DNA from: Bifidobacterium tibiigranuli
GTDB taxonomy: Bacteria; Actinomycetota; Actinomycetes; Actinomycetales; Bifidobacteriaceae
Length of the DNA stretch: 64,000 nucleotides
Reading direction: 5' to 3'
Assembly: GCF_009371885.1 (NCBI RefSeq)
Contig: NZ_QLZA01000004.1
Span: forward strand, 124,001 to 188,000
Positions 44,920 to 53,379 of the stretch are shown piece by piece. Under the pieces are notes generated by a model that had not been told where the DNA came from, ran no database searches, and saw only the letters and a program-made list of their open reading frames with translations. Position numbers and translations under genes: made by a program. Position 1 is the stretch's first letter. The number at the start of each line of letters is the position of its first letter.

Positions 44920-44954
44920 AGCCCGAGGGAAGAAGCCACTCTCTCGGGCTTATT
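44920..44954 (+). terminator. Terminator after the winged-helix gene
   Basis: Stem AGCCCGAG/CTCGGGCT with a 15-base loop, followed by TATT, 17 bases after the stop. Confidence 0.7.
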
Positions 44955-45248
44955 GTCCTATGAAGTCGAGGGAATATAAGCTTTATCACAGCGTGATGAA
45001 AACAGTGCAGCAAAGCCAGTGTGATGAAGGTCATAGGAAAGCTCGGAGTGCGGGAAAGCTGGAATGGTAATCTGGCAGTAAACGTGTCGCACGACGCCTG
45101 CCGCAGCGAACGCAAAGGCGAGTCGGCGGACTGAAGACAACAATGGGGTCGGTCGATTGTGGTGGCCGCGCGCACGGGCAAATGATAGTAAGCGATACTG
45201 CTAACTCGGCTACTCGCAGCTCACAAGGCTGCTATGCAAAGGAGAGTC
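44955..45248 (+). promoter_or_regulatory. Upstream region of the pyruvate oxidase gene
   Basis: About 290 bases without a gene, holding the pyruvate oxidase promoter. The sequence is less GC-rich than the coding surroundings. A good AAAGGAGA site precedes 45249. I see no confident palindrome. Confidence 0.45.
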
Positions 45249-47096
45249 ATGGCAAAGAACGTCATTCAGTTCGGTTTCGATGCGAAAACCGCGAACCAGC
45301 ATGAGGAGGGGACCATCAAGGCCGGCGTCGCCACCGTCAAGGTCCTCGAATCCTGGGGTGTCAAGCACATCTTCGGCATTCCGGGCGGCTCGATCAACTC
45401 GCTGATGGATGCGCTCTACGCCGAGCGCGACAACATCGACTACGTTCAGGTGCGCCACGAGGAAGTCGGCGCGCTGGCCGCCTCCATGCACGCCAAGTAC
45501 ACCGGCCACATCGGCGTGTGCTTCGGCTCGGCGGGCCCCGGCGGCACGCACACCCTGCAAGGGCTGTACGATGCGCGCGAAGAGCATGTGCCGCTGCTGG
45601 CGCTCATCGGCCAGTTCGGCACGGCCGGCCTCAACTGGGATACCTTCCAGGAGATGAACGAGAACCCGATCTACGCCGACGTCTCCATCTACAACCGGCA
45701 GGTCTCCACCGCCGAGCAGATGCCGCACGTCATCGACGAGGCGATTCGCCAGGCCTACGCCAAGAACGGCGTCGCCGTCGTGCAGATCCCGGTCGATCTC
45801 GGCTGGGTCGACATCCCGCAGGACGGCTGGTATTCCGCCGCTAACGCGCATCGTCCCTACCCGAATCCGGTGCTCAATGTCGAAGACATCGACGCGGCTG
45901 TCGAGCTGCTGAACCAGGCTGAGCGTCCGGTCGTCTTCGCCGGCATCGGCACGCGCGGCGAGCATCAGATCGTGCTGGATCTGTGCCGCAAGATCAAGGC
46001 CCCGCTGGCCAACACCGGCATCAGCTTCGACAATTTCCCGTCCGATTTCGAGGCGCTACTCGGCAGCCCGAACCGCGTCTCCACCAAGCCATCGGTCGAA
46101 TGCTTCCCCGAGGCCGATACGGTGCTGTTCGTGGGCAACAACTACCCCTTCGCCGAAGTCTCCAAGGTCTTCAAGAACGTCAAGAAGTTCATTCAGATCG
46201 ATATCGACCCCTCGAAGCTCGGCAAGCGCCATCACGCCGACGTCGCCATTCTGGGCGATGCGGGCGATGCGCTGCGCGCTATCTACGAGAAGGTTGACGA
46301 GAAGGAAAGCGCCGGCTGGTGGCGTGCGAACCTCGACAACGTCGCCAACTGGCGCGAATACGTCACCAAGCTGGAGAAGAAGACCGAGGGCGACCTGCAG
46401 CTCTATCAGGTCTACAACGCAATCAATGAGGTGGCCGACGGGGACGCGATCTTCTCGGTCGACGTCGGCGATGTGACCCAGACCTCCATCCGCCACCTGC
46501 ATATGAATCCCAAGCAGATGTGGCGCACCTCCTCGCTGTTCGCCACGATGGGCATCGGCATCCCCGGCGCGATCTCCGCCAAGCTCGACTTCCCCGACCG
46601 CCAGGTGTGGAATCTCGCGGGCGATGGCGGCTTCAACATGACGATGCAGGATCTCGCGACCGCCGTGCAGTACAAGCTGCCGACGCTCCACGTGGTCTTC
46701 AACAACCAGCAGTTCGGCTTCATCAAGGACGAGCAGGAGGACACCAACCTCGGCTACCTCGGCGTGCAGTTCATGGACATCGACTACGCCAAGCTGGCCG
46801 ATGCGATGGGCGCCGTGGGCCACACGGTCACCGAGATCAGCCAGGTGCATGATGTGTTCGCGCAGGCCGTGCAGGAGGTGCGCGAGGGCAAGGTCGTCGT
46901 CATCGACGCCAAGATCAGCAACGAGCGCCCGCTGCCGGCCGAAATGCTCGAGCTTGAGCCGCGCCTGTACCCGGCTGAGCAGATCGACGCCTTCAAGAAG
47001 CGCTACGAGGCCGACGACCTGAAGCCGCTGAGCTACTTCCTTGAGAAGGAAGGCCTCGAAGCCCGCATCGAAACCGTCGAGCAGGGTGGGTTCTAG
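45249..47096 (+). CDS. Pyruvate oxidase (acetyl-phosphate forming), ThDP/FAD family
   Basis: A 615-residue flavoprotein. It resembles SpxB/Pox enzymes more than acetolactate synthases: FGIPGGSINSLMDALYAE, IDYVQVRHEEVGALAASMHA, and especially WDTFQEMNENPIYADVSIYN. The ThDP motif is GDGGFNMTMQDLATAVQYKL ... FNN. Such enzymes turn pyruvate, phosphate and O2 into acetyl phosphate, CO2 and H2O2. In a bifid-shunt organism the acetyl phosphate would enter the acetate kinase step directly. The true acetolactate synthase (ilvBN) is separately encoded at 53.4-55.9 kb, which supports the assignment. The start follows AAAGGAGA. It is monocistronic with a strong terminator. Confidence 0.85.
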   Translation: MAKNVIQFGFDAKTANQHEEGTIKAGVATVKVLESWGVKHIFGIPGGSINSLMDALYAERDNIDYVQVRHEEVGALAASMHAKYTGHIGVCFGSAGPGGTHTLQGLYDAREEHVPLLALIGQFGTAGLNWDTFQEMNENPIYADVSIYNRQVSTAEQMPHVIDEAIRQAYAKNGVAVVQIPVDLGWVDIPQDGWYSAANAHRPYPNPVLNVEDIDAAVELLNQAERPVVFAGIGTRGEHQIVLDLCRKIKAPLANTGISFDNFPSDFEALLGSPNRVSTKPSVECFPEADTVLFVGNNYPFAEVSKVFKNVKKFIQIDIDPSKLGKRHHADVAILGDAGDALRAIYEKVDEKESAGWWRANLDNVANWREYVTKLEKKTEGDLQLYQVYNAINEVADGDAIFSVDVGDVTQTSIRHLHMNPKQMWRTSSLFATMGIGIPGAISAKLDFPDRQVWNLAGDGGFNMTMQDLATAVQYKLPTLHVVFNNQQFGFIKDEQEDTNLGYLGVQFMDIDYAKLADAMGAVGHTVTEISQVHDVFAQAVQEVREGKVVVIDAKISNERPLPAEMLELEPRLYPAEQIDAFKKRYEADDLKPLSYFLEKEGLEARIETVEQGGF

Positions 47097-47125
47097 GGTT
47101 TAGGTTCTTGTACCTGATGTAACGA

Positions 47126-47160
47126 GGTGCCTGCGGTCCGCGTGACCGCAGGCACCTTTG
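47126..47160 (+). terminator. Terminator of the pyruvate oxidase gene
   Basis: Perfect 12-base stem GGTGCCTGCGGT/ACCGCAGGCACC with a 7-base loop and TTTG, 30 bases after the stop. Confidence 0.85.
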
Positions 47161-47193
47161 CGTTTCCGTGGTCACAGTGCAGCTGGCACCCAA

Positions 47194-47312
47194 GTCAGCG
47201 TACGTTTTCTGTCACATTGTTGAGCTTCGTATTGGAAAACGTACGATAACTGATACTCAGTGTACGTTTTCCAACACGAGGTTGCGAAGCGTGACAGAAA
47301 ACGTACGCTGAC
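47194..47312. repeat. Nested palindrome of 119 bp (copy A of a dispersed family)
   Basis: The outer arms (47194-47215 and 47291-47312) are perfect 22-base inverted repeats. Inside, TTGGAAAACGTAC (47232-47244) and GTACGTTTTCCAA (47262-47274) form a second perfect stem, and CTTCG/CGAAG pairs between them. All arms share GTACGTTTTC or its complement. It lies between convergent pyruvate oxidase and cysS genes. The inner part recurs at 60529-60597. Confidence 0.85.
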
Positions 47313-47358
47313 TGGTTAGCGCAGTTAGCACTGTTAGTACGGCAGCGACGATGCGCCG

Positions 47359-49068
47359 CTATGCCAGACTCCATGTGGAGCCCTGGGGGCCGTCTTCGAT
47401 GGTGATGCCGGCGGCGTTCAGGGCGTCGCGTATCGCATCGGCCTTGGCGAAATCCTTGGCCTTGCGGGCCTGGGCGCGGGCGTCGAGCTGTTCGGTGATG
47501 AGCGTGTCCAAGGCCTTGTGCTCGGACACGCCGGCACCGGCGGCGGCAGAACCGTTGCCGGCATCGCCAGCCCACGGTTCGGCCAGCGGGTCGAGGCCGA
47601 GCGTGTCGAGCATCGCACGCACCGAAAGCAGTGCGGCGCGCAGGTTTTCAGTCTCGGCTGTCGTAGAACCTGTCGTAGAGCCCTTCGCAGGGCCTGCAGC
47701 CAGCGCCGCCAGCAGCGTGTTGCCGCTGCGGATTGTAGTGAAGATCGCGGCGACTGCGCCCGAAACGTTGATGTCGTCGTTCATGGCAGTGACGAAATCG
47801 GCAGGCAGGTCGTCGGCCGAAACGGCCGTGACTTCCTCGAGCGAGGGCTGCCCATTGCTGGCCAGAGCATCAGTCGCCAGAATGCCGTCAGCCAGAGCAG
47901 TACCGGCCAGAGCAGCACCGGCCCGTTCGATGAAGTTGCTGATGCGCTCGAAAGCCGAACGCGCCTCGGCAAGCGTCTGATCCGACCATTCGAGCATCGA
48001 GCGGTACTGCACGGAACCCAGCGCATAGCGCACAACCCACGGCGAGTCCTGCGCCAGCACGGCCGGCACCGACAGACCGTTGCCCAGGGACTTCGACATC
48101 TTCTCGCCCTTGGCGGTCACCCACGCCGAATGCATCCAACGGGCCGCTGAATTCCAGCCAGCGGCCTTGGTCTGCGCCATTTCGTTCTCGTGATGGGGGA
48201 AGCGCAGGTCCAGCCCGCCGCCGTGGATGTCGAACATACGCCCAAGATATCGATGGCTCATCGCGGAGCATTCGATATGCCAGCCAGGGCGGCCCGTGCC
48301 GAACGGCGTCGACCAGCGTGCGGTCTGCGGGTCGCTGGGCTTCGGGGCCTTCCACAGCGCGAAATCACGCACGTCATGCTTGTCGGGGGAGGCGTCGGCC
48401 AGGTCGACGGGATTGTATTTGTCGTCACCAGCCGCGTCCACGCTCGGTCCCATGCGGTCGGCGACCGCAGCGGCTTCGTCGGGCGCCCCCGCAACCGAAT
48501 TCGCGCCACCTGACTGCTTCTGATGTGTCAGCTCGCCATACTGCGGCCAGCTCGCCACATCGAAGTACACATTGCCGGTCGGCTCGCCCTGTTCGTCGCG
48601 CACGACGTAGCCATGCCCGTTATCGATGATGCGCCCGATCAGCTCGACCATGTCGCTGACATGCCCGGTGGCACGCGGCTCATAGGTCGGCGGCAGCACG
48701 CCAAGCGCATCATAGGCCTGCGTGAACTCGCGCTCGTAGAAATACGCCCGCTCCCACCACTGCTGACCAGCGGCGGCGGCCTTATCGAGAATCTTGTCAT
48801 CGATATCGGTCACATTGCGTACGAATGTGACGTCGTACCCCAGCCGCAGCAGCCAGCGACGCACGGTGTCGAAGGCGACCGCCGCGCGGATGTGGCCGAT
48901 ATGCGGCGAGCTCTGCACCGTCGCCCCGCACACGTAGATGCCGACCTTGCCTGCCACGATGGGCACGAAGCGCGACACCGCGTGCGAAGCGGTGTCGTAC
49001 AGCCGCAGTTCGGTGGCCACATGGGCTTGCAAACTGTTGGAATCGAGCGGTTTCTCGGCATCTGTCAT
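47359..49068 (-). CDS. cysS: Cysteinyl-tRNA synthetase
   Basis: A 569-residue class I synthetase that charges tRNA-Cys. It shows the Cys zinc ligand and HIGH motif in YVCGATVQSSPHIGHIRAAV, the other zinc residues in GWHIECSAMS and FPHHENEMAQ, and the KMSKS loop (GEKMSKSLGN). It is longer than the 460-residue E. coli enzyme: there is a 50-residue Ala/Asp insert near residue 215 (GANSVAGAPDEAAAVADRMG) and Ala-rich inserts in the C-terminal domain. The start at 49068 (MTDAEKPL) is chosen over 49125. Convergent with the pyruvate oxidase. Confidence 0.96.
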   Translation of the reverse strand: MTDAEKPLDSNSLQAHVATELRLYDTASHAVSRFVPIVAGKVGIYVCGATVQSSPHIGHIRAAVAFDTVRRWLLRLGYDVTFVRNVTDIDDKILDKAAAAGQQWWERAYFYEREFTQAYDALGVLPPTYEPRATGHVSDMVELIGRIIDNGHGYVVRDEQGEPTGNVYFDVASWPQYGELTHQKQSGGANSVAGAPDEAAAVADRMGPSVDAAGDDKYNPVDLADASPDKHDVRDFALWKAPKPSDPQTARWSTPFGTGRPGWHIECSAMSHRYLGRMFDIHGGGLDLRFPHHENEMAQTKAAGWNSAARWMHSAWVTAKGEKMSKSLGNGLSVPAVLAQDSPWVVRYALGSVQYRSMLEWSDQTLAEARSAFERISNFIERAGAALAGTALADGILATDALASNGQPSLEEVTAVSADDLPADFVTAMNDDINVSGAVAAIFTTIRSGNTLLAALAAGPAKGSTTGSTTAETENLRAALLSVRAMLDTLGLDPLAEPWAGDAGNGSAAAGAGVSEHKALDTLITEQLDARAQARKAKDFAKADAIRDALNAAGITIEDGPQGSTWSLA

Positions 49069-49182
49069 GACTTCGAGGGTATTAGCGTTCCGCGACAAGA
49101 ACACCGGCAAGAATGTTGGCAGCACAGTTGATAAGAACGCCGTGCGCGCGCCCTTTACATGGGCAATGCCACAATAGAGGGT

Positions 49183-49905
49183 ATGACTTCACCGAAAGTG
49201 CTTATCGTGCAGCATGTCCCGTGGGAGAAACCAGGTCGGATACTCGACAATCTCGAAGATCTGAGTCTGCCCGTAACGACCGTGAACATCGCCAAGAGCA
49301 AGAAGGCGAAACTGCCTGATTTCGAAGATCTCGCGGGTCTGGTGATAATGGGCGGGCCTATGGGCGCCACCGATTTCGACCAGTACCCGGGGCTGAAAAA
49401 CGAGGCGAAGCTGGTGCGGGCGGCAATCAGCGTAGGCAAGCCGGTGCTCGGCATATGTCTGGGCCATCAGATCATCGCCACTGCGCTCGGCGCGAAGCTC
49501 AGTACGAACGACAGCCCGGAGATCGGATTCGCGCCTATCAAAAGCGTCGCCAGGCACGACTACTTCTCGATGTGGAGCAAGCAGCTCAACGTGCTGCACT
49601 GGCATCAGGACGTGGTGGCCGTGCCGGAAGGGGGTCAGCTGCTGGCAAAGTCGCCGGGCACGTCCAATCAGGCCTTCCGATTCGGCTCGGCGCTAGGATT
49701 GCAGTTCCATCTCGAAGTCAGCCGGCCGCTGCTGGATGAATGGCTGAGCGAACCCGCGATGACGAAGGGTCTGAAAAAGGCGAATATCGCAAAGATGCGT
49801 GACGATTTCGATGAATACAATGCCCAGCTGCAGCCGCTCGCCGAGCAGGTGTTCTCCAGCTTCGCCGCCCGCTGCAGCACCTACGCCCGCACGCTGACGG
49901 CGTAG
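49183..49905 (+). CDS. Class I glutamine amidotransferase-like protein
   Basis: A 240-residue cytosolic protein with a GATase1 fold. It has the nucleophile Cys in LGICLGHQIIATALG, with its His-x-Glu partner in GLQFHLEVSRPLLDEWL. An oxyanion-type GGPMGATD loop is also present. It resembles stand-alone GMP-synthase-like amidotransferases (YfeJ/PuuD-like group) that may hydrolyse gamma-glutamyl compounds. No synthase partner is adjacent. A start at 49159 is also open. The upstream gene cysS is divergent, with about 115 bases between. Confidence 0.88.
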   Translation: MTSPKVLIVQHVPWEKPGRILDNLEDLSLPVTTVNIAKSKKAKLPDFEDLAGLVIMGGPMGATDFDQYPGLKNEAKLVRAAISVGKPVLGICLGHQIIATALGAKLSTNDSPEIGFAPIKSVARHDYFSMWSKQLNVLHWHQDVVAVPEGGQLLAKSPGTSNQAFRFGSALGLQFHLEVSRPLLDEWLSEPAMTKGLKKANIAKMRDDFDEYNAQLQPLAEQVFSSFAARCSTYARTLTA

Positions 49906-49948
49906 GCGCACGGCATAACGTCCGTATGCCGTAGGCGTGTGCACAGGT

Positions 49949-50060
49949 GCGACACAGGCATTACGCGACACAGGCATTACGCAGCACAGACATTACGCAG
50001 CACAGACATACGCAGCACAGACATACGCAGCAGACGCATGGCACAGACATTGCGACACAT
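49949..50060. repeat. Tandem repeat of 14-16 bp units
   Basis: About seven units near GCRRCACAGRCATTAC: two of GCGACACAGGCATTAC, then three of GCAGCACAGACAT(T)AC and further diverged copies. It occupies the gap between the amidotransferase and the ABC-F gene. There are no spacers of constant length, so it is not a CRISPR array. Confidence 0.85.
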
Positions 50061-50141
50061 GGGCGTGCAACATAGCATCGCGGGCTTCGACGGCGTCTCG
50101 CGTGAGCGGTGCCTAGGGCTGGCGGTATAATTTGAATCCTT

Positions 50142-52328
50142 ATGCCTACGTATGACTTGGGATTAGAGCATGTTTCGCTCAGCTTCGCCACCAAAACCGT
50201 ATTCACCGACGTGACACAGGGCGTGTTCGAAGGGGACCGCATCGGCATCGTCGGCCGCAACGGCGACGGCAAATCCACGCTGCTGCACCTGCTGGACGGC
50301 AATCAGGAGCCAGACTCCGGGCGCGTCACCAGACGCAACGGACTGACCTTCGGCATGCTTGACCAGCGCGACCCGTTGGACGACAATGCCACGCTGCGGC
50401 AGGCCGCGCTTGAGGGCCGCGAAGACTATGAGTGGGCTGCGGACTCGCGCTCGCGAGAGATAGTCGAGGCGCTGTTAGGGGGCCTGAGCCTCGAAGCGAC
50501 AATCGGCACGCTGTCGGGTGGTCAGCGCCGCCGCGCCGACCTGGCCCAGCTGCTGCTGCGCGACTGGGATATTCTGGCGCTTGACGAGCCGACGAACCAT
50601 TTGGATATCGTGACGATTCACTGGCTTGCCGAGCATCTGCGCCAGCGCTGGTCTGCGGGTCAGGGCGCGCTGCTGCTGGTGACGCATGACCGCTGGTTCC
50701 TCGATGAGGTGTGCGAATCCATGTGGGAGGTGCACGACGGCGCCATCGACCCGTTTGAAGGCGGGTACAGCGCCTACATGCTGCAGCGCGTCGAGCGCGA
50801 CCGGCAGACCGGGGTGCGCGAGGAGCATCGGCGCAATCTGGCGCGCAAGGAGCTTGCATGGCTTTCGCGCGGCGCTCGCGCCCGAGCCACGAAGCAGAAG
50901 TTCCATGTCAAGCAGGCGAATGCGCTGATCGCCGACGTGCCGCCGCTGCGCAACACCCTGCAGCTCAGGCAGATGGCCACCTCACGGCTGGGCAAGCAGG
51001 TGGTGGACCTCATTGATGTGACGCAGATTTTCCAGGATCGTGCGCAGGGGAGTGCGGCTGTGGCGGGTGGAGACGGCGATACTCAGGCGTCGGACGTGGC
51101 GTCGGCCGCGCTGTCAGGCGCGTCGCCCGCGCAGATGGATATCGTGCCAGCCCTGTACTCCGAGCCGGTGCTCAACGGTTCCCACGATCTGGATGTTGAC
51201 GATGCCGACGACCCGCGTCTGGCCGATGCCGGGGTTGTTGTGCACACTGATGCTGCTGTCAATGGCAACACCGCCGATTCCGTTGCGGATGCCGGAGTCG
51301 CGCCTGCCGCTGTCGATGACCACGCCGACTCGGATGTGACTGCGGCCGCGCGCCGCGTGCGTGTCAGCGGCCGCATGATTCTTGACGACGTGACCTGGCT
51401 GATCGGCCCGGGCGACCGCTTCGGCATCGTGGGGGCGAACGGCGCGGGCAAATCGACGCTGCTGAGCATCATCGACGGCACGCTGACTCCGACCGCCGGA
51501 CGGGTGAATATCGGTAAAACCGTGAAGTTCGCGGTGCTCTCGCAGCGTCTGGACGAGTTGGAGAAGCTCAACGCCTACAAGGTCAAAGAGGTGCTCAGCC
51601 GCTACAAGCCCAGCTACATCGTCGACGGCAAGGAAGTCACGCCGGCGCAGCTCATGGAGCGGCTCGGCTTCGAATCGGCGCAGCTCATGACGCCCATCGG
51701 CGACCTGTCGGGCGGCCAGAAGCGACGCATGCAATTGCTGCTGATTCTGCTTGACGAGCCGAATGTGCTCATCATGGACGAGCCAGGCAACGATCTGGAC
51801 ACCGACATGCTCGCCGTGATGGAGGATCTGCTCGACACCTGGCCCGGCACGCTTATCGTCGTCTCGCACGACCGGTACCTGCTCGAGCGCGTCACTGACC
51901 AGCAGTACGCGCTTATCGGCGGCAAGGTGCGCCATCTGCCCGGCGGCGTGGACGATTATCTTGCGATGATCGAGGCGGCGCAGTCAGGCGGCGACGCGGC
52001 CGCTGCGAAGGCTTCAGAGCAATCGCATTCCGCCGGTTCCAGCGCGGCTGGCATCGGCAATGGTGCAAACGCAGCTTCCGGCGATGCGTCGAACGATGAC
52101 AAGCTCACCGGCAAGGCCTTCCACGATGCGACCAAACGCATCTCGGCCATCGAACGGCGGCTGGCCAAGCTCGAAGAGGGCAAAGCCGACATCGAAAGCC
52201 GCATGGCCGCGCATGATCCCAGCGATTTCCAAGGGCTCAACGCGCTCAATCAGGAATTGAACAGCGTGCAGGACGAATCCCAGTCCCTTGAGGACGAATG
52301 GATGGAGCTCTCCGAACAGGTCGAGTAG
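50142..52328 (+). CDS. ABC-F family ATPase (Uup-like)
   Basis: A 728-residue soluble protein with two ATPase domains and no membrane part. The first domain has Walker A GRNGDGKST, signature LSGGQRRR and Walker B LALDEPTNHLD. The second has GANGAGKST, LSGGQKRR and LIMDEPGNDLD. Between them is a basic interdomain linker (RNLARKELAWLSRGARARAT) and then an unusual 100-residue Ala/Asp-rich insert (residues 300-405) ending in RRVRVSGRMILDDVTWL. A C-terminal coiled coil (HDATKRISAIERRLAKLEEG) marks the Uup type. Such proteins act on ribosomes or nascent-chain problems. ATG start at 50142. Ends in a hairpin. Confidence 0.92.
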   Translation: MPTYDLGLEHVSLSFATKTVFTDVTQGVFEGDRIGIVGRNGDGKSTLLHLLDGNQEPDSGRVTRRNGLTFGMLDQRDPLDDNATLRQAALEGREDYEWAADSRSREIVEALLGGLSLEATIGTLSGGQRRRADLAQLLLRDWDILALDEPTNHLDIVTIHWLAEHLRQRWSAGQGALLLVTHDRWFLDEVCESMWEVHDGAIDPFEGGYSAYMLQRVERDRQTGVREEHRRNLARKELAWLSRGARARATKQKFHVKQANALIADVPPLRNTLQLRQMATSRLGKQVVDLIDVTQIFQDRAQGSAAVAGGDGDTQASDVASAALSGASPAQMDIVPALYSEPVLNGSHDLDVDDADDPRLADAGVVVHTDAAVNGNTADSVADAGVAPAAVDDHADSDVTAAARRVRVSGRMILDDVTWLIGPGDRFGIVGANGAGKSTLLSIIDGTLTPTAGRVNIGKTVKFAVLSQRLDELEKLNAYKVKEVLSRYKPSYIVDGKEVTPAQLMERLGFESAQLMTPIGDLSGGQKRRMQLLLILLDEPNVLIMDEPGNDLDTDMLAVMEDLLDTWPGTLIVVSHDRYLLERVTDQQYALIGGKVRHLPGGVDDYLAMIEAAQSGGDAAAAKASEQSHSAGSSAAGIGNGANAASGDASNDDKLTGKAFHDATKRISAIERRLAKLEEGKADIESRMAAHDPSDFQGLNALNQELNSVQDESQSLEDEWMELSEQVE

Positions 52329-52350
52329 TGGGAGAAACCGCAACGTTCAG

Positions 52351-52383
52351 AAGGTCTCGGCAGGTTTTGCCGGGGCCTTTACT
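52351..52383 (+). terminator. Terminator of the ABC-F gene
   Basis: Stem AAGGTCTCGGCA/TGCCGGGGCCTT with G-U pairs and a short loop, then TTTAC, 22 bases after the stop. Confidence 0.75.
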
Positions 52384-52464
52384 CTGGTGCGGTTGAAATA
52401 GGGCTGCTGTGCCCAAGGCTCAGCTGTTGATACGCCCGGGTGAGTCGGGCCCACATGCATTCAG

Positions 52465-52890
52465 CTATTCACATTCCCAAGGATTGATCAATGCCACGCC
52501 GGTGCCTTCGAAGTCCTTGACATTGCGTGTGGCAACAGCTGCGCCATGAGCGCGAGCGATAGCGGCAATCATCGCGTCCTGTGCGCCGATGGGTCGGCCG
52601 ACCTGCCGCCGTTCAGCGACGATGGCCGCATAATGTGGCGCGACTTCTCGACTGAACGGCAGGATTCGTTGTTCGTAAACTCGAAGAAAAGACTGTATGG
52701 CGTCAGACAGCGCGTTTCGTTTTCGTCCGGCGGGTTGAAGGGCGAGTCCGTACAGTAGTTCTGCTGCATTGATTGCGGTGGTATGACAATTTTGGGGTGG
52801 CAGCGTGATGAACCAGTCGATGACATGTGAATTGCCTTTGCCTTCTTTGAGGATTTCGCTCACTACGTTAGTATCAAGGACGATCATCAT
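52465..52890 (-). CDS. vapC: VapC-type PIN-domain toxin
   Basis: A 141-residue PIN RNase of the VapC/FitB type that would cleave tRNA or rRNA. The acidic site is complete: Asp6 (VLDTNVVSE), Glu44 (AAELLYG), Asp105 (GAQDAMIAA) and, further on, Asn123/Asp126 (TRNVKDF). The start overlaps the end of the antitoxin gene by 17 bases, the usual coupling. A second Met follows immediately. The pair is flanked by ordinary chromosomal genes. Confidence 0.93.
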   Translation of the reverse strand: MMIVLDTNVVSEILKEGKGNSHVIDWFITLPPQNCHTTAINAAELLYGLALQPAGRKRNALSDAIQSFLRVYEQRILPFSREVAPHYAAIVAERRQVGRPIGAQDAMIAAIARAHGAAVATRNVKDFEGTGVALINPWECE

Positions 52891-53164
52891 CGTCTCCGAA
52901 ATCGATGGGGCGAGGCTCGACGTCGTATGTGTTACGAGGAGGAACTAATTCTTCGTCCTCGTCAAGGCCATCGCCATCAAGCAGGCACCACATCTCTTGA
53001 ACGAGATCGGCATTCGATACGACATGATGCGTGATGTACTGGGCCGTGTATTCTTCCAAAACTGATCGCACTTCAGATTCCATGGATCGATTGTTGTCTT
53101 GGGCCGCCTGCTTGAGCACGGCTACGCATTCATCGGGTACTTTTCTCAGAGTCAGTGTTGCCAT
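52874..53164 (-). CDS. vapB: VapB/FitA-type antitoxin
   Basis: A 96-residue antitoxin with an N-terminal ribbon-helix-helix: MATLTLRKVPDECVAVLKQA then NNRSMESEVRSVLEEY. The C-terminal acidic part (LDEDEELVPP, FGDDDDRP) should wrap the toxin. The frame continues upstream to 53239, but those 25 residues are encoded by a tandem repeat (HACTMTALHASIM) that is better explained as operator DNA. The start at 53164 has AGAAGGTG ahead. The complex with VapC probably represses its own promoter through the 24-bp repeats. Confidence 0.9.
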   Translation of the reverse strand: MATLTLRKVPDECVAVLKQAAQDNNRSMESEVRSVLEEYTAQYITHHVVSNADLVQEMWCLLDGDGLDEDEELVPPRNTYDVEPRPIDFGDDDDRP

Positions 53165-53194
53165 AATGCACCTTCTTGTTGCTGGCATAATGCT

Positions 53195-53253
53195 AGCATG
53201 CAATGCTGTCATTGTGCAAGCATGCAGTGCTGTCATCATGCAAGCATGAAATG
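53195..53253. promoter_or_regulatory. 24-bp direct repeats upstream of vapBC, likely operator
   Basis: Unit one (53195-53218) and unit two (53219-53242) differ at three positions. A third partial unit begins at 53243. Each starts AGCATGC and contains GCTGTCAT. They lie 31-89 bases upstream of the antitoxin start, where a VapBC complex would bind. Confidence 0.65.
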
Positions 53254-53327
53254 AGGCAGTCTCTGCTGACCGGATTGAGGTAATTCCATCGGAAGGATAT
53301 TGCCAAGGCTGATATTACCAAGAATAT

Positions 53328-53358
53328 GAAAAGGGAATGCACTACGTGTGCATTCCCT
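53328..53358 (-). terminator. Terminator of ilvBN
   Basis: Perfect 11-base stem AGGGAATGCAC/GTGCATTCCCT with a 5-base loop, followed on the minus strand by TTTTC, 22 bases after the ilvN stop. Confidence 0.85.
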
Positions 53359-53379
53359 CTTCATCGTTATGCGGATCGG

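Noticed and set aside
45249..47096. Catabolic acetolactate synthase.
   Set aside because: WDTFQEMNENPIYAD and FGIPGGSINSLMDAL fit pyruvate oxidases better, and a full ilvBN pair is present elsewhere; an assay would still be decisive.
49949..50060. Possible CRISPR array.
   Set aside because: Units are contiguous with no unique spacers and no cas genes are nearby.
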